Of a stretch of 64,000 nucleotides of DNA, positions 1 through 12,400 are shown in pieces. The stretch's first letter is position 1. Each line of letters begins with the position of its first letter. Location of the stretch: the NCBI GenBank assembly GCA_911728435.2, contig OU452211.1, forward strand, positions 1,612,001 to 1,676,000, given 5' to 3'. This stretch comes from Apoderus coryli. Its lineage: Eukaryota > Arthropoda > Insecta > Coleoptera > Attelabidae. Under the pieces are notes generated by a model. It saw nothing but the letters and a program-made list of their open reading frames with translations. It made no database searches and was not told where the DNA came from. The translations under genes and the position numbers were made by a program.

Positions 1-705
1 TGCAGGATTAGTTCCTCTACACAAAATGCTGCTTTACTAAAGTCGTTTTCAGCAATATACAGTTCACTAAGTTCTTGCCAAGCTTCCACGTCAGCCATGA
101 ATCTATAAAATACATAATTTAATACGTAGCAACATTAATTACATTAAAATACATTTTAAGATAATCGGCGAGTTCTTTTATCGCTTCTGGATATTTTCCC
201 TGAGCCTTGAGTATAGCAATTCTGCGTTTTTTCAGTGCACTATTACTCTCATCAGTAGAAATCAATCTGTTTAATCTGTCTAATGCAACATCATACTGTT
301 CGTCACTTTCTAGAAACATAACTTCTAGTTTTTTTACACGTAAACTTTGTGGAAACTCTTCGAATAGTTTTTCTATACATTGTTTTGCTATTGGAAGGTT
401 ATAGCAATCCAACGCTGCAATGCATACTTGTTCGAGTATAAGAAATCCTAAAATGGTAAAAACAACTTAATTAATATTAAAAAAAAAATAGATAATAAGA
501 AGTTAAGACTTGCTTTCGTTTCCGAGACTATCGATTTTCGGCCATACAGTCTCTAGCCAAATTTGCAAGACTTCTCTGCTTTTCCGTTCATTATTATCGC
601 GCCATACGCGCAATGTGTCTACATTATCTAAAATAGTAATGAAGCATTTTTAGTAACTTAAATTAATGTTGATTTTAATGAAAATATACCTTGTAATTGA
701 CCCAT
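1..705 (-). CDS. EMC2: ER membrane protein complex subunit 2 (EMC2/TTC35), 5' part
   Basis: TPR scaffold subunit of the ER membrane protein complex, which inserts tail-anchored and multipass proteins into the ER membrane. Four exons on the minus strand are visible: 705-690 (start ATG, peptide MGQLQ), 627-514, 447-153 and 102-1, continuing beyond the window. Joined, they give the EMC2 N-terminal half: an [11 protein letters not shown] stretch, [27 protein letters not shown], the hallmark [12 protein letters not shown], and [20 protein letters not shown], a TPR helix pair. Length and spacing match animal EMC2 without gaps. The intron between 514 and 447 is only in frame if a GC donor (A|GCAAGT at 513-512) is used instead of the GT three bases further on. 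No initiator or TATA signal was resolved. Identification is from family knowledge and is firm; the C-terminal part lies outside. Confidence 0.9.
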
Positions 706-1608
706 TGTTACTTTTTAATTGAATATTTTTGTGGGTTGTCAAAAACCTAACCAAACAAATACAAAGTCAGCTGGTCTCCTCTTCTCAACATTGGGCACTG
801 AGTATATTATCTTGTTGCAAGTAATTTTAAATTATGGGTTCACGTATTTTATTGTGTTACTGGGAATTTTATAACTAAATAAAATAAATTAATAAACATT
901 TTATATTGTGTTTATCTTTTTGCGCAGGAAATATAAAGCTGATAACTTTTGTTATTTTATTTCGCGAATTCAGTTTTAATTTAAATTTAATTTATTTCAT
1001 ATGGAATGCAATCAAAATAATGTTTTCAGTCATATTTTTTAAAAACTGCTTAATAATTATTTGAAATTAGAATGTTAGGCACCTCTAGTTTGGTGATTGT
1101 CTTTGTTTATAAAGTTTGGTTTTATCACAGATTCTACTAAATACGAAATCATTGCCTTTATAACATATTACAGGGGGTTAAAAGCGTAGTCACAATAAAT
1201 TGTCTATATTTCTTGTAACCCTCGTATAATCAATACCAGGTTTTTTTCTATGAATAGTTAATTTTATTTAGAAACTATTTATTCTCTTTCATAATTTTAG
1301 TTTATCGAACAGTTTAGAGACAAACAAATATTTTCTAAATCCCTACAATCCTGAATCGCTACCTACTAAATTATTTTGCATTTCATTTTGTATTTTATTA
1401 ATTAGGATCAAGGACGGATCCATAATAGCAAGATGAGTTAAATTTACTGATTTTAGAGAAAAATAATAATCGCTCGCAAGCAGGACTCCAGATTGTTTTA
1501 GTGAAAGTTCTGGCTAATTTTTCGTCAGAAAAAATCAAGAAAACTCATCTTAGCTATATTTACCATTAGGGTAATGAATGATTTATTAAATATTTGTATG
1601 GTTTTTAG
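706..1608. other. Spacer between EMC2 and the hemocytin-like exons
   Basis: About 900 bases of very AT-rich DNA between the EMC2 start codon and the first recognisable hemocytin-type exon. I searched it for a 5' exon of the plus-strand gene (ATG plus signal peptide with a usable donor) and found none I would defend. A short ATG frame near 834 (MGSRILLCYWEF) stops after 14 codons. The region presumably contains the EMC2 promoter. If the hemocytin gene has upstream exons they lie to the left, which would place EMC2 inside its intron. Confidence 0.4.
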
Positions 1609-4600
1609 AACCTACATGCCAACAGACAAAATGCGGTCCAGGTTTTAAGAGGATTCTCAGAAAGAAGTCATCAACCCATGATCAACCAAACAGATATCTT
1701 TCTCCAATGATTGCCGTACAACAATCCCGTAAAAAGGCTAATCGTTATTACCCAAGTTATATAAAGAATGCCCGAAAAAATAAAGGTAAAATATTTGAAT
1801 CACTATAGCTAACTTTCTTTGATGAAAAAACTATCTCTCCTCATGTAATTTCACCATAAGTTGCCTGCAAAAGCTGAGCAACTTCAATTAATTGAAAATA
1901 GTCAGTACTCACATTATTCTGAAATTTTTGTAGTTACAAAAAAAAAGGTGTCAACTCTAGCACATCCACCACATAAACAGCAAGTCAAGGAAAAATTAAT
2001 TTGCCCGGAATATAAATGTTTTCCTACAAAACCACCGCCCGAATTCAAAGTCACACCTGTCGAATGTCCATCAGCTGTTTGTCCACCCGGTTATATTATT
2101 GTTTATGATGAGCCTGACATGAAAAATAAAACATGTGCAAAGTAAGTTGGACTGAATTAAAGAACTAAACAGAGTCAAAATATAAAAGTTGTGTATGATG
2201 TACAAATATGTGAGCAGAACATCGGTTACAGTTTATTTTCATTATTGTAGTTTTGCGTGTTACCCTCAACCAGAACCTGACGCGGTCTGTAATGTAACAG
2301 GACGGACATTTAACACATTCGATGGCACTGAATTCAAATATGACATTTGTAACCATGTTATCGGACGGGATTTAGAAAATGGCGAATGGGATGTATCACG
2401 TATGTATTAAAATTATTCATATTGAGACCGTTTTCCATAATGTAATGTACCGTTTATTTTCAGTAAAGAAGAGCTGCAACATAAGTTGTTCCCGTGACTT
2501 AATAATCACTCACCAAGACCATACATTTGTCTTCCACCCGGACCTATCAGTAGAATTTGACGGTTACCGATACACTGTGGAACAAACAAAATCAATTGGA
2601 GCTCAAAATCAAGCATTCGCAATCAGCCAACTGGGCAATACACTCTTATTTATTTCCTATCGCTATGGTTTCTGGACGATGTGGAACAACTTAGGTGACA
2701 TGAAATTCGGCGTAGTGCATAAATTGATTGAAAAAGTTGATGGACTGTGTGGATACTATAGTGGCGTGAGTGCGGATGACAAAAGAAAACCAGATGGTAC
2801 ACCCGCGCGCACTACTATGGATTTCGGTGATAGCTGGGGACTGTCACCAGATCAGCCAGCCATTTGTCAAGCTAAGACATGTCCAATCCATATACAAAAC
2901 AAAGCCTGGGAGATGTGTAACAGGGTCAAGGAACAACCTCTAGCGCAATGCGCTCGAGTTCTTGATATCGATGAGTTTATTTCTAAGTGTTTAGAAACAA
3001 CTTGTACATGTTTGGAAAAATCTCCAGACTATTCTTTGGCGGAGGATTGTCGTTGTGTTGCATTGCAAACATTCGTTGTTGATTGCCTCTCCACTAACAA
3101 TACAATTGACTTGTCCGATTGGCGGACGCGACAAGATTGTCCAGCTATCTGTGAAGCTCCATTAGAACATCATGATTGTTATCAAAGACAGTGCGAACAA
3201 ACATGTGAAACGATCTCAGACCCTAATACATGTCCAAAAATAAATAATATGTGTTTCCCTGGATGCTATTGTCCACCAGGATACGTTCGGAAGGATCGCA
3301 CCTGTATTAAATCATCAAATTGTCGAGATTGTGAGTGCAATCTCCTACCACATTTACAATACATCACATATGACAGCAACAATTTTACTGTTGATGGAAA
3401 TTGTGTGTACGTAATGTCACGAGATGGTTTGACAATTAATGGTGAGGAACACAACTTCCAAGTATTGATCACGAACCATCCATGCCATAATGATCCAAAG
3501 AGAATGTGTGTTGGAAAAGTTACGATATTATATGAGAATAGGAAAATTCATATTCTTGTTGATTATAATCGTAAACGCTTGAAGCTGATTGTAGATGGTG
3601 AACGTATCACTGACTTTTCTGAGATAGAACCATGGGCAAAACTTCGAGAAACGGCTACAAGACACTTTAAAATTTTGCTAGTTGAAGTCCAAGTTGAAGT
3701 ATCAACATATTTCCCATCTTTGGGAGTTTCTGTGAAAGCTCCATCTCACAAATATAGCGGTAAACTTGAAGGGTTGTGTGGAAATTGTAATCATAATCCT
3801 GAAGATGATTTCCGGAAACCAGACGGGGAAACACCGAAAGACGATAGTGATTTAGGTGTGAGTTGGTTGTATGAAAATCTACCTGGCGGCCAAACAAAGG
3901 AAGAATGTACGAATGTGAAACAGAATAAATGTCAAGAGTTTCCTGATGAATTGAATCCTTGTCTGACTTTATTGGATATGCAGAAATTTGGACAGGTTAG
4001 TAGTAGAAGCTCTCTTGCTGCAGTTGATATTAATTTCAAAATAAATTCGTCAATTTGCAGTGTCTGAACGTTTTGAATCCTGGTTTATTCCTCGAGTGGT
4101 GTATGAAAGATATTTGTTCGGGTGATCCAAGTTTATCATGTGCCGCAATCGAGGCATATGCTCGCGACTGCGCCAATGCAGGATTTTGTATAAATTGGCG
4201 TAACGAATACTGTCCACCAAAAAGCTGTCCTTCTGGACAATTCTATGATCCTTGTGGAAGTAATGAACCAGCTACATGTGATAGTATCAAAGATCGAAAA
4301 GCTGTGAAGGAAAATAAAAATGCTCTTCCTGTTGAGGGATGTTATTGCGCTGAGGATAAGGTAAGGGTAATTCTGAAAGATCATAAACTAGAAAAATAAA
4401 ACGGACATTTCAGGTACTCCTAAATGACACGTGCGTAGCACCTAAAGACTGTGAAGTGTGCGACGACGAAGGCCACCACCCAGGTGATACTTGGAGAATA
4501 GATAAATGCACCACTTGCAGTTGCGTAGGTACTAGCGTTAAATGTGACACGCGAAATTGTCCTCATATCGACAGCATATGTGAACGGGGACAAATCGCTC

Positions 4601-7071
4601 TCAAATTGCCGTCAGCTGTTGAAGAATGTTGTGATAAATTTGTTTGTGTTGCTGAACCAACTTTAGGACCGACATGTGCACCTCCACAGAAGCTTTTGTG
4701 TGGCCCGGGACAGGTAAAAATATTTAATTATTAAAAGCAAGTCCAGTTTCATTTGATTTTTATTAGGGATTGAAAAGCCTTCTGTTACAAACAAAATGCA
4801 GCGTTGTTAACTTTAGCTAATTATACTTTAAGGTCATGAAACTTGACACAAAACCGAATGGTTGTCAAACATTCATCTGTGAATGTAAACCTTTGAGTGA
4901 ATGCGAACCAATTATGACTATGACGGAAGCTCCTTTGGAACCCGGTTATTTACGTGAAATAGATGACAGTGGATGTTGTCCAGTTCTTAAAACAGTGTGC
5001 AAGAAAGATTTATGTCCGAAACCGAACGATTGTCCACAGTTCTATGCACTAAAGATAGAAAATATTGACGGGAAATGTTGTCCAATGTACGTGTGTGAAC
5101 CGCCAAAGGATAAATGTATTGTTCAGGAGTTGTACACAAATGATGAGGTAGGGGGTGAAAGAAAACGGACAGTGTTGGAGAAAATAAAGGGGTTACGACA
5201 TCCTAATGAGTCTTGGGATGATGGGCCATGTAGAAAATGCAAGTAAGTTAGCTTCCTTGTATTCCCTAGTATTTATTTAATTCTATAATTTATTTATTTT
5301 CAATCCAGATGTTTAATTAGTGACCTCGGCAACTACCAAGCTGTATGTTCGAAAACCGATTGTCCTACATTAGACTCACAGGATGACTTTAAAAATTATG
5401 TGCTGAAAGAGGTGCCTGTCTATGGACAGTGTTGTCCGAAAATAACGCGAACGGAATGCAAGTATAAGGGCAAAATGTATCATGTAGGAGAGAAATGGGC
5501 GAAAGTAGGTGACCTGTGTACGATCATTGAATGCGTCGAAAATGACTTAGAAGGCGTTTACAAACAGACGACAACACTAACGTGTGATACTACCTGTGAC
5601 TTGGGGTAAGTAAAATAGAGTTTGAGATAATATTGAGTAAATAATAACTCAAAAAATGGATTACGTCTTCCGATATCAAATAGTATTATTAATTTAATTG
5701 GTGTTTGTAGATCTGAGTATATGCATCCGGTTGCTGGTTCCTTTGAATGTTGCGGTTCATGTAAACCAGTAGGTTGTGTAGTTGATGGTAAAGTTTACAA
5801 TGTAGGAGAAGAATGGTCATCGCCGGATCATTGCACGAACTATTTTTGTCTCAATTTAAATGGTTCAGTAAGTAATTAAGAAATAATAATAATAAAACAA
5901 ATTATAGAGTTGTTCTTCTCATTTTGATGCAGATGCAAGTAGAGGCTGTTAAAGTTGTCTGTCCAAAAGATCATTACGAAAATCGCGATTTCATTTATGA
6001 AAGTTATACAATTGATGGACAATGCTGTAAAGAATATACACCGGTGGCATGTAAAGTTGGGGATAGGGTTTATAAGGTATTTTTTGTTTTATTTAATTAG
6101 TTTCTTTTTAATTTGTTGGTTTTGTTTTTAAGATTGGCGAAAGTTGGCCATCTCCAGATGGTGACAAATGCAAGAAAATAACGTGTACCCACGAAATCCC
6201 TAAGAATGAACTATATAAACAGGAATCGGTCGATGTTTGCCCCAAAGACTGTGTCAAGGTAACATAGTTTTAGTGACCACGTTTTGCTTTTCTTCCATTC
6301 TAAGATTATTTTATGTTATAAGGGCTGGCAATACAAAGAGTCAAAGACACACTGCTGTGGAGAATGCGTTCAAATAGCTTGTATCGTGGATGGCAAATTG
6401 AAAAATCCGAACGAAACATGGACGTCGGTAGATGGTTGTACAACGTATAGGTGTGATGAATATAATAACGAATTCACAGTGACCAGTAGTAAAGAATCTT
6501 GTCCTGACGTTAGTGATTGTAAAGGGGAAACGTATCTTGAAGGATGTTGTCTGCATTGTAACGAACCACCGCCTATAGCGATAAACCAAAGTAATATTAA
6601 TTTTAACTAAATAAATATAGTTTGGTTCGAAGGTTATTAAAACATTTCATTTTTTCCAGCAATATGTTCGCCGGAAGAAATACCAGCTGACAAGACAATA
6701 GGATTAATATCAGTACATAGATCACGAAGCGGTAAATGTACAAATAAAGATCCCATACCAGGATTTACCGAATGCGTTGGAACTTGCGATTCCTCAACAT
6801 ATTACAATAACGGTAACTCTAAATCATTCTAATTTTTTGGTCCTTCGAGCACTAGGTACTTGTAATTTCTTTTATAACATCAACTTGTCTCCTGTGAATT
6901 TCAGAATCTGGATTACATGAATCGAAATGCCAGTGTTGTCAAGTGGTGAAGTACAAGCCAATAGATATTGAATTGGAGTGTGAGGATGGTTTAAAATGGT
7001 ACAAGCAAGTAGCAGTTCCGGACTATTGCAGTTGTATTGGCTGCGGCGCGGGAAATAGTTCTATTTATTAA
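1609..7071 (+). CDS. Hml: Hemocytin/hemolectin-like secreted clotting protein, C-terminal part
   Basis: Large secreted, cysteine-rich adhesive protein of the hemolectin type, made by hemocytes and acting in clot formation. Exons: 1609-1785, 1874-2141, 2251-2399, 2464-3995, 4061-4360, 4414-4713, 4833-5242, 5309-5605, 5711-5867, 5933-6076, 6133-6258, 6323-6590, 6660-6812, 6905-7071. All phases agree and give 1481 codons plus TAA. Domain order: VWD (from CNVTGRTFNTFDGTEF, closing in GLCGYYSG), C8, TIL (GCYCPPGYVR), second VWD (closing GLCGNCN), C8, TIL (GCYCAEDK), a run of VWC-like modules (repeats of C-x-V-x-G-K-x-Y with a later CC pair), then a C-terminal cystine-knot module ending CSCIGCGAG. 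This is the tail architecture of insect hemocytin; SCO-spondin or otogelin-like mucins are the alternatives. The first exon starts mid-protein (phase 2), so the N-terminus and signal peptide are missing from the window. Confidence 0.8.
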
Positions 7072-7074
7072 AAT

Positions 7075-7080
7075 AATAAA
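7075..7080 (+). terminator. Poly(A) signal of the hemocytin-like gene
   Basis: AATAAA four bases after the TAA stop codon of the hemocytin-type gene, which implies a very short 3' UTR. Confidence 0.55.
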
Positions 7081-7913
7081 AGAGAGTTATGTAAATATGT
7101 TTAATTGAAAATATATATTTGTTAAATATTATTGAAAAAATTATTTATTTGAATTATAAAAAAATATCTTTTGGTTTCCGAATAAAATGTGAGAAGTTTG
7201 AGAATCTAACCCATCTCAAATCTAATCAATCAGCCCTGTACTCATGGATTTACCACAAGAAAATCTGCGATCAAAAAACTAGAATCAGCGTGTTCAAGAA
7301 TTTTTCCAAATAAAATAATCCCTGGATTTTGAATGAATTCATTCCAACCCTTACTGTATAATAGTGTATTTCTGAAGAACAATAAAACACAGGAAGAGTT
7401 GCTAATATAAACAAACAGTTATAATTAATAAAATAATCTTCATTTGTGTCCACATCTTTGGTAAAAAATAAGTATATTACATTTTATGTACATAACATTA
7501 TAAACGAAACATGATGATAACACAACATCTTCTATTAACAATTAGAAATAAAATTTGTGTATCAACCTAACAAATCGTTTTGGATATTTAAATCAACAAG
7601 AAGTAAACGCAGAATATTTTTTTAAATATAAATAACAGAATAACAAACAAATAATAAATAAATAAATGCCAGAACGCATAGAAATTAAACAAAATATTAA
7701 AACAAAAAAAGAGGTAACCATAATGAAGTATAATTAATACAAATTTAATATTACCCAGTATTGTCATTGAAACCTTAGACAACTGACATCGGATGTAAAC
7801 TTGGGAAACTAAAACCTGTAAAGAAAACGCATTAATTCTCTTTAAGCTGATGATGGCTTAGGTCGAAACTAATCCCTATTCTTGACTAATTTGTTAGAAG
7901 TGAATATAGTAAA
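7081..7913. other. AT-rich spacer without genes
   Basis: Intergenic stretch downstream of the hemocytin-type gene. Reading frames here are low-complexity, A/T-driven and show no family resemblance. It ends at the 5' truncation point of the non-LTR retrotransposon near 7905-7914. Confidence 0.5.
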
Positions 7914-9433
7914 CTACTACTAGATTATACAAAGGCGTTTGACCGCATCGATCATGGTTTGTTGCTGGCCATTGTGGGTTACCTGGGGTTCGGGGATTCT
8001 GCTGTTTCTTTGCTCGGGACGTATTTAAAGGACAGAAGTCAGGTTGTCGTTTTGGGTAAGGCGGTTTCTGGGTCCGGAATATTAAGCACTGGTGTGCCAC
8101 AGGGCTCCATTCTTGGTCCGATTTTATTTTCAATTTATACGTCGCAGCTCCTGAAGTCCTTGAGGCACTGCTCGGCTCATCTTTATGCCGACGACACCCA
8201 GCTCTATATGTCATTTTTACCTGCTGATATAGATGAAACCAAGCACCAGTTCGACGAGGATTTGGGACGTTTGATTGGTGCATCCAGGAATCATTGCCTT
8301 GAGATAAACCCCGGTAAATCGCAATTGTTGTTACTCGGCCCCCCTAGAGCCCGAGCTACATACTGCGAGGATTTCTCCCTAACGGTAGAGGGTTTTGCAT
8401 TGAATTGTACAAGTACTGTGAAAGATCTGGGTCTGATGGTGGATGCTGAGTTGAGGTTCACCGAACACGTAAGTGTCTGCATAAAAAAAGCGTTTTACAA
8501 TTTGAAAATGATATATAGCCAGAGGAAGTTGCTGACTGCTCCGCTCAAAAAGTTATTATGTGACAGCCTGGTCCTCTCGCATTTTAACTTCGGTGATGTT
8601 GTTTACGGCCCTTGTCTTAGTAGTATAGATAAGCGCAGGATTCAGCTTATGCAGAATTCCTGCGTTCGCTTAATAACTGGACTTAGAGGAAGGGATCGGG
8701 GTGTTAGTGCAAAGATTACTGAGCTGGGGTGGCTTACAATGAATCAAAGACGCCATCTGCATGCTCTTGCTTGTTTCAATAAAATTATTTTTTCGAAAAC
8801 GCCGGAGTATTTGTTCGGTAAGCTTAGATTTGGGGGGGCCGTGCATTCGATTGATACTCGCAATGGTCGCATCATAACTCCGCCTATGCATAGCACAACT
8901 TTATTCGAAAGGTCATTTAGTTATACAATAGCTAAACTATACAATGCGTTGCCTGATCGGGTGGCATGCTTGTCTGGACCAGGTTTCAAAACTGCTGCTA
9001 GAATTTTTATCGTTAATAATAACTACTGTATATAGCAAGTATATAGGTATAAGATTTTGGGTTTCTGTTGAGTGAATTAGAATGCACTTTTTTTTTTCTT
9101 TTTTTTTCTTTAGTTTATTCTGTTTTATTAAAATTAGTATCTAAGTTAGTTTCAATACTATGGTCGAAAATTAAAGATTAATAATTGCTAAATACTGTGT
9201 ATAGGGTTAGGATTTGCGATTATTTGTTTTAGTTCTTTTTTGTGCGTGTATGTTTGTTGTTTTTGCTGTAATTATTATTGTTTTATATAAGAAATATTAT
9301 AATAACTTATATGTTAATATGTAGGTTTAAAATTCGAAACAGGTTAAGCTAGGAGACCACGTCTCAACTTCGCCTTTTGTGTTACATTTACAATTCACAA
9401 TAAAGTCATTTATTATTATTATTATTATTATTA
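7914..9433 (+). mobile_element. 5'-truncated non-LTR retrotransposon (Jockey/CR1-like), uninterrupted partial RT
   Basis: The open frame runs from about 7914 (LLLDYTKAFDRIDHG) to TAG at 9033-9035. It covers reverse transcriptase from the first catalytic Asp block (DYTKAFD) through GVPQGSILGPILFSIYTSQL, the YADDTQLY active site and the thumb and C-terminal region (VKDLGLMVDAELRF). The endonuclease and the N-terminal half of RT are absent, so this is a dead-on-arrival 5' truncation. A ~370-base 3' UTR follows and ends in AATAAAGTCA and a (TTA)n tail at 9408-9433, as in I/Jockey/CR1-type elements. It has no internal stop or frameshift, unlike the other non-LTR copies in this window, so it is probably the youngest. 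It lies immediately downstream of the VPS13D stop on the opposite strand. Confidence 0.85.
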
Positions 9434-9488
9434 AACAGAAAAATACTTACCTACACTAATAACATTATTATACATTCCTGATTTCTGT

Positions 9489-12400
9489 TCAGTCTTCCAA
9501 AACTACAATGTTTTCATCACTGAGAGTATACAAGTCCTCCATATACAATCGCTTAGCGTAATTTATTTGCTCCGCTGTCGTCATTGCCAAATCGTGAGAG
9601 CGACAGCGTACGCGAGGTTTTTTCACTGGATCCGGATTCACTAGAGCTGCGCTAGTGCCAGCATAATGCATCACGATTTCAATGTAGTACCGTGAATCGT
9701 TGCCTTCTTTTTCTTTAATCACATTGCAAATCTCCAAATCGCTAAAAAATAGCAAAAAACAACAATTGTTGGTTAAAATGGGTTGTAAATTGGTTATTAT
9801 ACACGTAGTTTTATTAGTTCAATTATCCCATAGTGAAATTTCGAAGACAAATATAACACCCAGTACTGTACCGTACAAGAGAAAATGTACACCTGTTGGC
9901 AACACCGCTAGGTGCCTAGTTATACTCCAGCTGGTTGTGTCTAGAACGGGCATGGAATAAAATTGAAGAGACTAGAAATGTGCAGAATATTCGTGCGTGA
10001 TGTGAAACGACATGATGTTGTGACATATAAATAAGAGTGAAATACATGGTGTAAATCAATGCAGTAATATTATTAGTACTATACCTTAAAGGAGATTCAA
10101 TAACCGTCGTTAATTCTGGTGCTCTTGCGCCCGTTACGATACGAATCATTTTATTGGATACAATACATAAAAGATCCTCAGACGCGCTGCCCAACACTTG
10201 ATATGTTAACAATTTTTCATCGTAGTTTCTTAAAAAAAAAAAACTGTTACATAGTAACTTTATAAATAATCTATTACATACTTGTCATTAACCATGTAAA
10301 GGTACTGCTGACCCTGATTCTGTTTAGAACTATATCTTGGCAATAAACCACCGGGACCATAAACACATCTGGGCAACCGATTGCGTTCAGGTAACAGTTT
10401 ACTACAATAAAATAGATTTTCTTACTAACAGCCTCACAACATAAGATATAAACATACCTACGACTTGAGTCTCTTACAGCTCTAGCAGTTTCTGACGCGA
10501 AATCGAGTACACCAACCACTGGTTTCGTAAAAGCTCCTAAAACACCTTTGCCAAACCCGGAAAATACTCCCGTTAATCCGTCATTTGAGGCCCCTTCGTA
10601 TACTTGTTTGAATATGCCGGTGGCACCTCCTAACAGACCGAAACCAAGGCCTTTGATGCCAGCCAAGATGTGGTCGGAACTTCTGCCAGTCTCCACTGGA
10701 AGAAATGCAAGCAAAATTTCATGGCTCGTCCAAAAAACTCTCTTCTCTCTTACCTTGTCGAATTCTCTGTCTCATCTCCTCATGGTAATCATCCATCGCC
10801 ATTCGTCCTAACCCATCTGATAAAGACTCTGTTACTTTAGCTGCTGAATTCGACAGTCCATGTGTGACATTCTTGACCAAAGCGCCGACGTTGCGCTCAT
10901 AAATAAAACCGGATATACCTTCAGAAACGTCATTCACCAATCCTAATGGATTACCAATAAAATCAACTGAACCCAGGATAGTACCCGCTTGCCACACCAA
11001 TTCCTATCAACAAACATATAATCATCAGCATTGTTCAGTAGTTCCTGAACCGAAATATTATAAACTAACACATTCGAATTAAAAAAAATCGCGACACAAG
11101 TAGGATTCGAACCCACATCTCCCGATTGCCGGTCAGGTGTTCTACCTAATTCGGACTTGCCTTGCTTTCTATGTGCAGTGCTAAGTCTCAATATATAATT
11201 CAAAGACGACTTACCTCTTTAAAATGCTTGACAATCGATTTGAATAGGAATTGGCTCGTTTCGAATGGATGTTGTCTATCGAATGACTCTAACATAATTG
11301 CAGCATCTTCAAACTTGATTAGAGTAAGTCCCAGTTTTCTTTTTATCTTTTGTAGATGCTTAGGAAGTTTAACAGCTGTTCTTACACTCAAACGGATCTC
11401 GTCTGGTATCAGTTTCAGAATACCAAAATAGTACCTACAATACATTTGAGAGAGTAAATCGTAGTGGTCTTCGTGGGCCTCAAACCCTCCAAACTTCGCA
11501 TACTACAAACCTTTTGGCATGTGCTGCGGAAACTTCAGTAACTAATCGTTGAGTTTCATAATCACTTTCATCTTTATTTACAAGTTCCTCTTCATTAGAA
11601 TGAATTCCAATAAACGCAAATATTTTTAATAATAATTTCTCCTCAATAATCGCTGTCAATTTCTTCAAACGTAATATCAAATGCTGCAAATGAGAATCTG
11701 ATTATTTAAGTATTTGATCAACATTTAAATTCAGTTGCACCTTAAATATAACAGCATTTTCATTGGTCTGTTGTACTAGTTTTGCATTAAAGTCAATCGC
11801 TGGTAAATAACCATAAACCTCGTCACTAGATCGTGTACTGGATGGGGTTACGTACAACACAACAGGAACTGATGTATCTAGAAGCTGGAATAAATAATAT
11901 TACCTACTTGCTGAGACTATGCGGTTCTTGAATATTACCTGATTGTCGATTTGCACATCTTTAACGCTTAGACAAAACTGCTTATGTTCGGGTGTAACAA
12001 CAACTTCTCCAACAATATCTTTGAAATTAGCATACAATAACTCTTCACAAGCACGTCGACTGATTAAGCTAACACCAAAACCACGTAAATTCAAATTAAA
12101 CTGTAATTCATTGCTTTCCTTCTGTATATCATGGTCTTCCTCTACAATCGTGATTCGTGGTCGTTGATCATACGATATTGTACCCCATTCTTGATCATCC
12201 GGACTTGCATACATTCTATTTGCTTCTTTAAGATCTTTTATGGTTATTACTTGAGTGGGTCCATCCATATCGATAGATACTGAAAGAAAACCCGAACCAG
12301 GTCGAAGTCGTTGGCGTTCGATAGCCTGCTCTATCGGAATCCCTTTTTCTGTCACTTTATGACAGATCGGTTGCGGTAAACCAAGTACAGCGGCACTCCC

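Noticed and set aside
834..875. ATG frame MGSRILLCYWEF as signal-peptide exon of the hemocytin-type gene
   Set aside because: It stops after 14 codons and no donor gives the required phase with confidence.
7959..9035. Intact autonomous retrotransposon
   Set aside because: The frame is open, but endonuclease and the N-terminal half of RT are missing, so it cannot be autonomous.
11083..11160. A functional tRNA gene on the minus strand
   Set aside because: T-arm and anticodon arm are good, but the acceptor stem does not pair and the base before the anticodon is C. It is called a tRNA-derived SINE fragment.
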